The translations under genes and the position numbers were made by a program. 5,687 nucleotides of DNA. Source: Bryobacteraceae bacterium (GTDB lineage: Bacteria; Acidobacteriota; Terriglobia; Bryobacterales; Bryobacteraceae). Within the stretch, counting starts at the first letter, position 1. The number at the start of each line of letters is the position of its first letter. A model generated the notes under the pieces. That model had not been told where the DNA came from, did no database searches, and saw only the letters and a program-made list of their open reading frames with translations. The stretch covers positions 1 to 5,687 of the forward strand of contig CANGVB010000278.1 of NCBI GenBank assembly GCA_947456995.1, read 5' to 3'. Of this stretch, positions 4,868 to 5,687 are shown in pieces.

Positions 4868-5687
4868 TCAGGCCTGCAGCAACGCCATCGACTCAGCAAA
4901 CAATTCATCTGCCCGAGCCTCATTGCGGCTCTCCACCGCAACCCGCAAAATCGGCTCCGTATTGGAGGCCCGCAAATGAATCCAGCCATCCTCGAGATTC
5001 AGCTTCAAGCCATCGGTGCGCTCCAGTTGCGCAGCCGGATGATTCTTCTCCATAGCCAGCATTAAGCCGCCCAGCTTGCCATGAGCAAACTGCACCTTCC
5101 CTGCCCTTCTGAAGAAGCGCGGCAATGCACCGGCAATCGCGCTGACGCTTGTTGCTTCAGCAGCCAGCCGGTCCAGCAAAAGCGCCATCGCCGTATAGCT
5201 GTCGCGGCATAGATGTGTGCCTGAGAAAATCACCCCGCCACTGGAGCCTTCGCCCCCAATCAACGCCTTCACCGCCTTCATACGATCCACAACGTTGGCC
5301 TCGCCCACGGCCGTACGATAGACACGCCGCCCAAACTTCGCGGCAACTTCATCCACCACATTGGATGTAGTCAGATTCACGGCGATATCTCCGGAAGCAC
5401 GAGCCAGCGCGGCTTCAATTGCCAGCGCCAGCAGATCGTCGTTATCCACCATCACGCCATGCTCATCGCACACGGCCAGCCTGTCCCCATCGGGGTCCTG
5501 GCCAAACCCGATATCACAACCCGCTGACTTCACTAGCGCCATCAACTCGCCCAGCGACTCAGGCTTCGGTTCAGCCTCCCTCGGAAAGGTCTTCGTCGGG
5601 TCCACATGAATTGCATGCAACTCACAACCCAGCACGTCCGTGAGAAACCAGACACTCATCTCTGAGCCGGCACCATTTACCCCATCG
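4868..5687 (-). CDS. Alpha-D-phosphohexomutase (phosphoglucosamine mutase / phosphomannomutase type), C-terminal part, cut by right edge
   Basis: The reading frame is open from the right edge (first full codon 5686-5684) to TGA at 4870-4868, giving 272 residues. The methionine at 5659 is internal: the nine codons before it read DGVNGAGSE, a conserved phosphohexomutase segment. Visible hallmarks are the metal-binding loop DPDGDR (residues 64-69 of the visible part, 5497-5480), TAVGEANVVDRM in domain 3, the sugar-binding loop GGEGSSGG (144-151, 5257-5234) and the phosphate-binding loop RASNTEP (239-245, 4972-4952) in domain 4. Domain 1, with the catalytic phosphoserine, and part of domain 2 lie outside the window. 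The family interconverts hexose 6-phosphates and 1-phosphates in the cytoplasm, feeding peptidoglycan, LPS or other glycan precursors. The GGEG loop and RxSNTEP favour the archaeal-like GlmM/PMM branch over E. coli GlmM (GGEQSGH). Substrate (GlcN, Man or Glc phosphate) cannot be fixed from this fragment. Confidence 0.92.
   Translation of the reverse strand, partial: DGVNGAGSEMSVWFLTDVLGCELHAIHVDPTKTFPREAEPKPESLGELMALVKSAGCDIGFGQDPDGDRLAVCDEHGVMVDNDDLLALAIEAALARASGDIAVNLTTSNVVDEVAAKFGRRVYRTAVGEANVVDRMKAVKALIGGEGSSGGVIFSGTHLCRDSYTAMALLLDRLAAEATSVSAIAGALPRFFRRAGKVQFAHGKLGGLMLAMEKNHPAAQLERTDGLKLNLEDGWIHLRASNTEPILRVAVESRNEARADELFAESMALLQA

Noticed and set aside
4861..4876. Terminator-like sequence after the mutase: palindrome CAGGCCTG followed by six T on the minus strand
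   Set aside because: The palindrome has no loop and cannot fold as a stable hairpin, and extending it gives no longer stem. It also sits partly within the last codons of the gene.
5657..5659. ATG at 5659 as the start of the mutase
   Set aside because: The frame stays open to the window edge and the upstream codons read DGVNGAGSE, a conserved internal mutase motif, so this Met is internal.
1..5687. Mobile elements, CRISPR arrays, tRNA/rRNA genes, long repeats
   Set aside because: No transposase, integrase, regularly spaced repeat, tRNA-like fold or rRNA stretch was seen. The window is almost fully occupied by six ordinary coding frames.

Overview
The window is chromosomal DNA from a GC-moderate bacterium and carries six protein genes with almost no intergenic space. 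The most likely source is an Acidobacteriota member, perhaps of the Solibacter/Bryobacter type. That is an inference from three things: a secreted protein with motifs I associate with acidobacterial genomes, an ECF sigma factor paired with a small single-pass membrane protein, and a UPF0182 gene beside an AsmA-like gene. No single gene here proves the taxonomy. I see no mobile element, CRISPR array, tRNA or rRNA.

Layout: (1) 1-512, minus strand, the first 170 codons of a UPF0182-family polytopic membrane protein that runs off the left edge. (2) 513-563, a 51-base gap between divergent start codons. (3) 564-2867, plus strand, a complete 767-residue AsmA-like envelope protein. (4) 2868-2869, a 2-base gap between convergent stop codons with no room for a terminator. 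(5) 2870-4850, minus strand, a three-gene cassette. In transcription order it is an ECF sigma factor (4850-4299), a single-pass membrane protein (4302-3790, ATGA overlap) and a secreted protein (3778-2870, 11-base gap). (6) 4868-5687, minus strand, the C-terminal 272 residues of an alpha-D-phosphohexomutase (GlmM/phosphomannomutase type), cut by the right edge and 17 bases upstream of the sigma gene.

How the genes may work together: the sigma gene and the membrane-protein gene are translationally coupled, and the secreted-protein gene has its ribosome site overlapping the preceding stop codon. This suggests a sigma factor, a candidate membrane regulator and an extracytoplasmic partner made from one transcript, possibly with the sugar-phosphate mutase at its head. 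The membrane protein lacks the classical zinc anti-sigma motif and has only about 34 cytoplasmic residues, so its role as an anti-sigma factor is unproven. This cassette is the most interesting part of the window. The mutase, AsmA-like and UPF0182 proteins all fit envelope biogenesis, but a functional link between them is only suggested by proximity.
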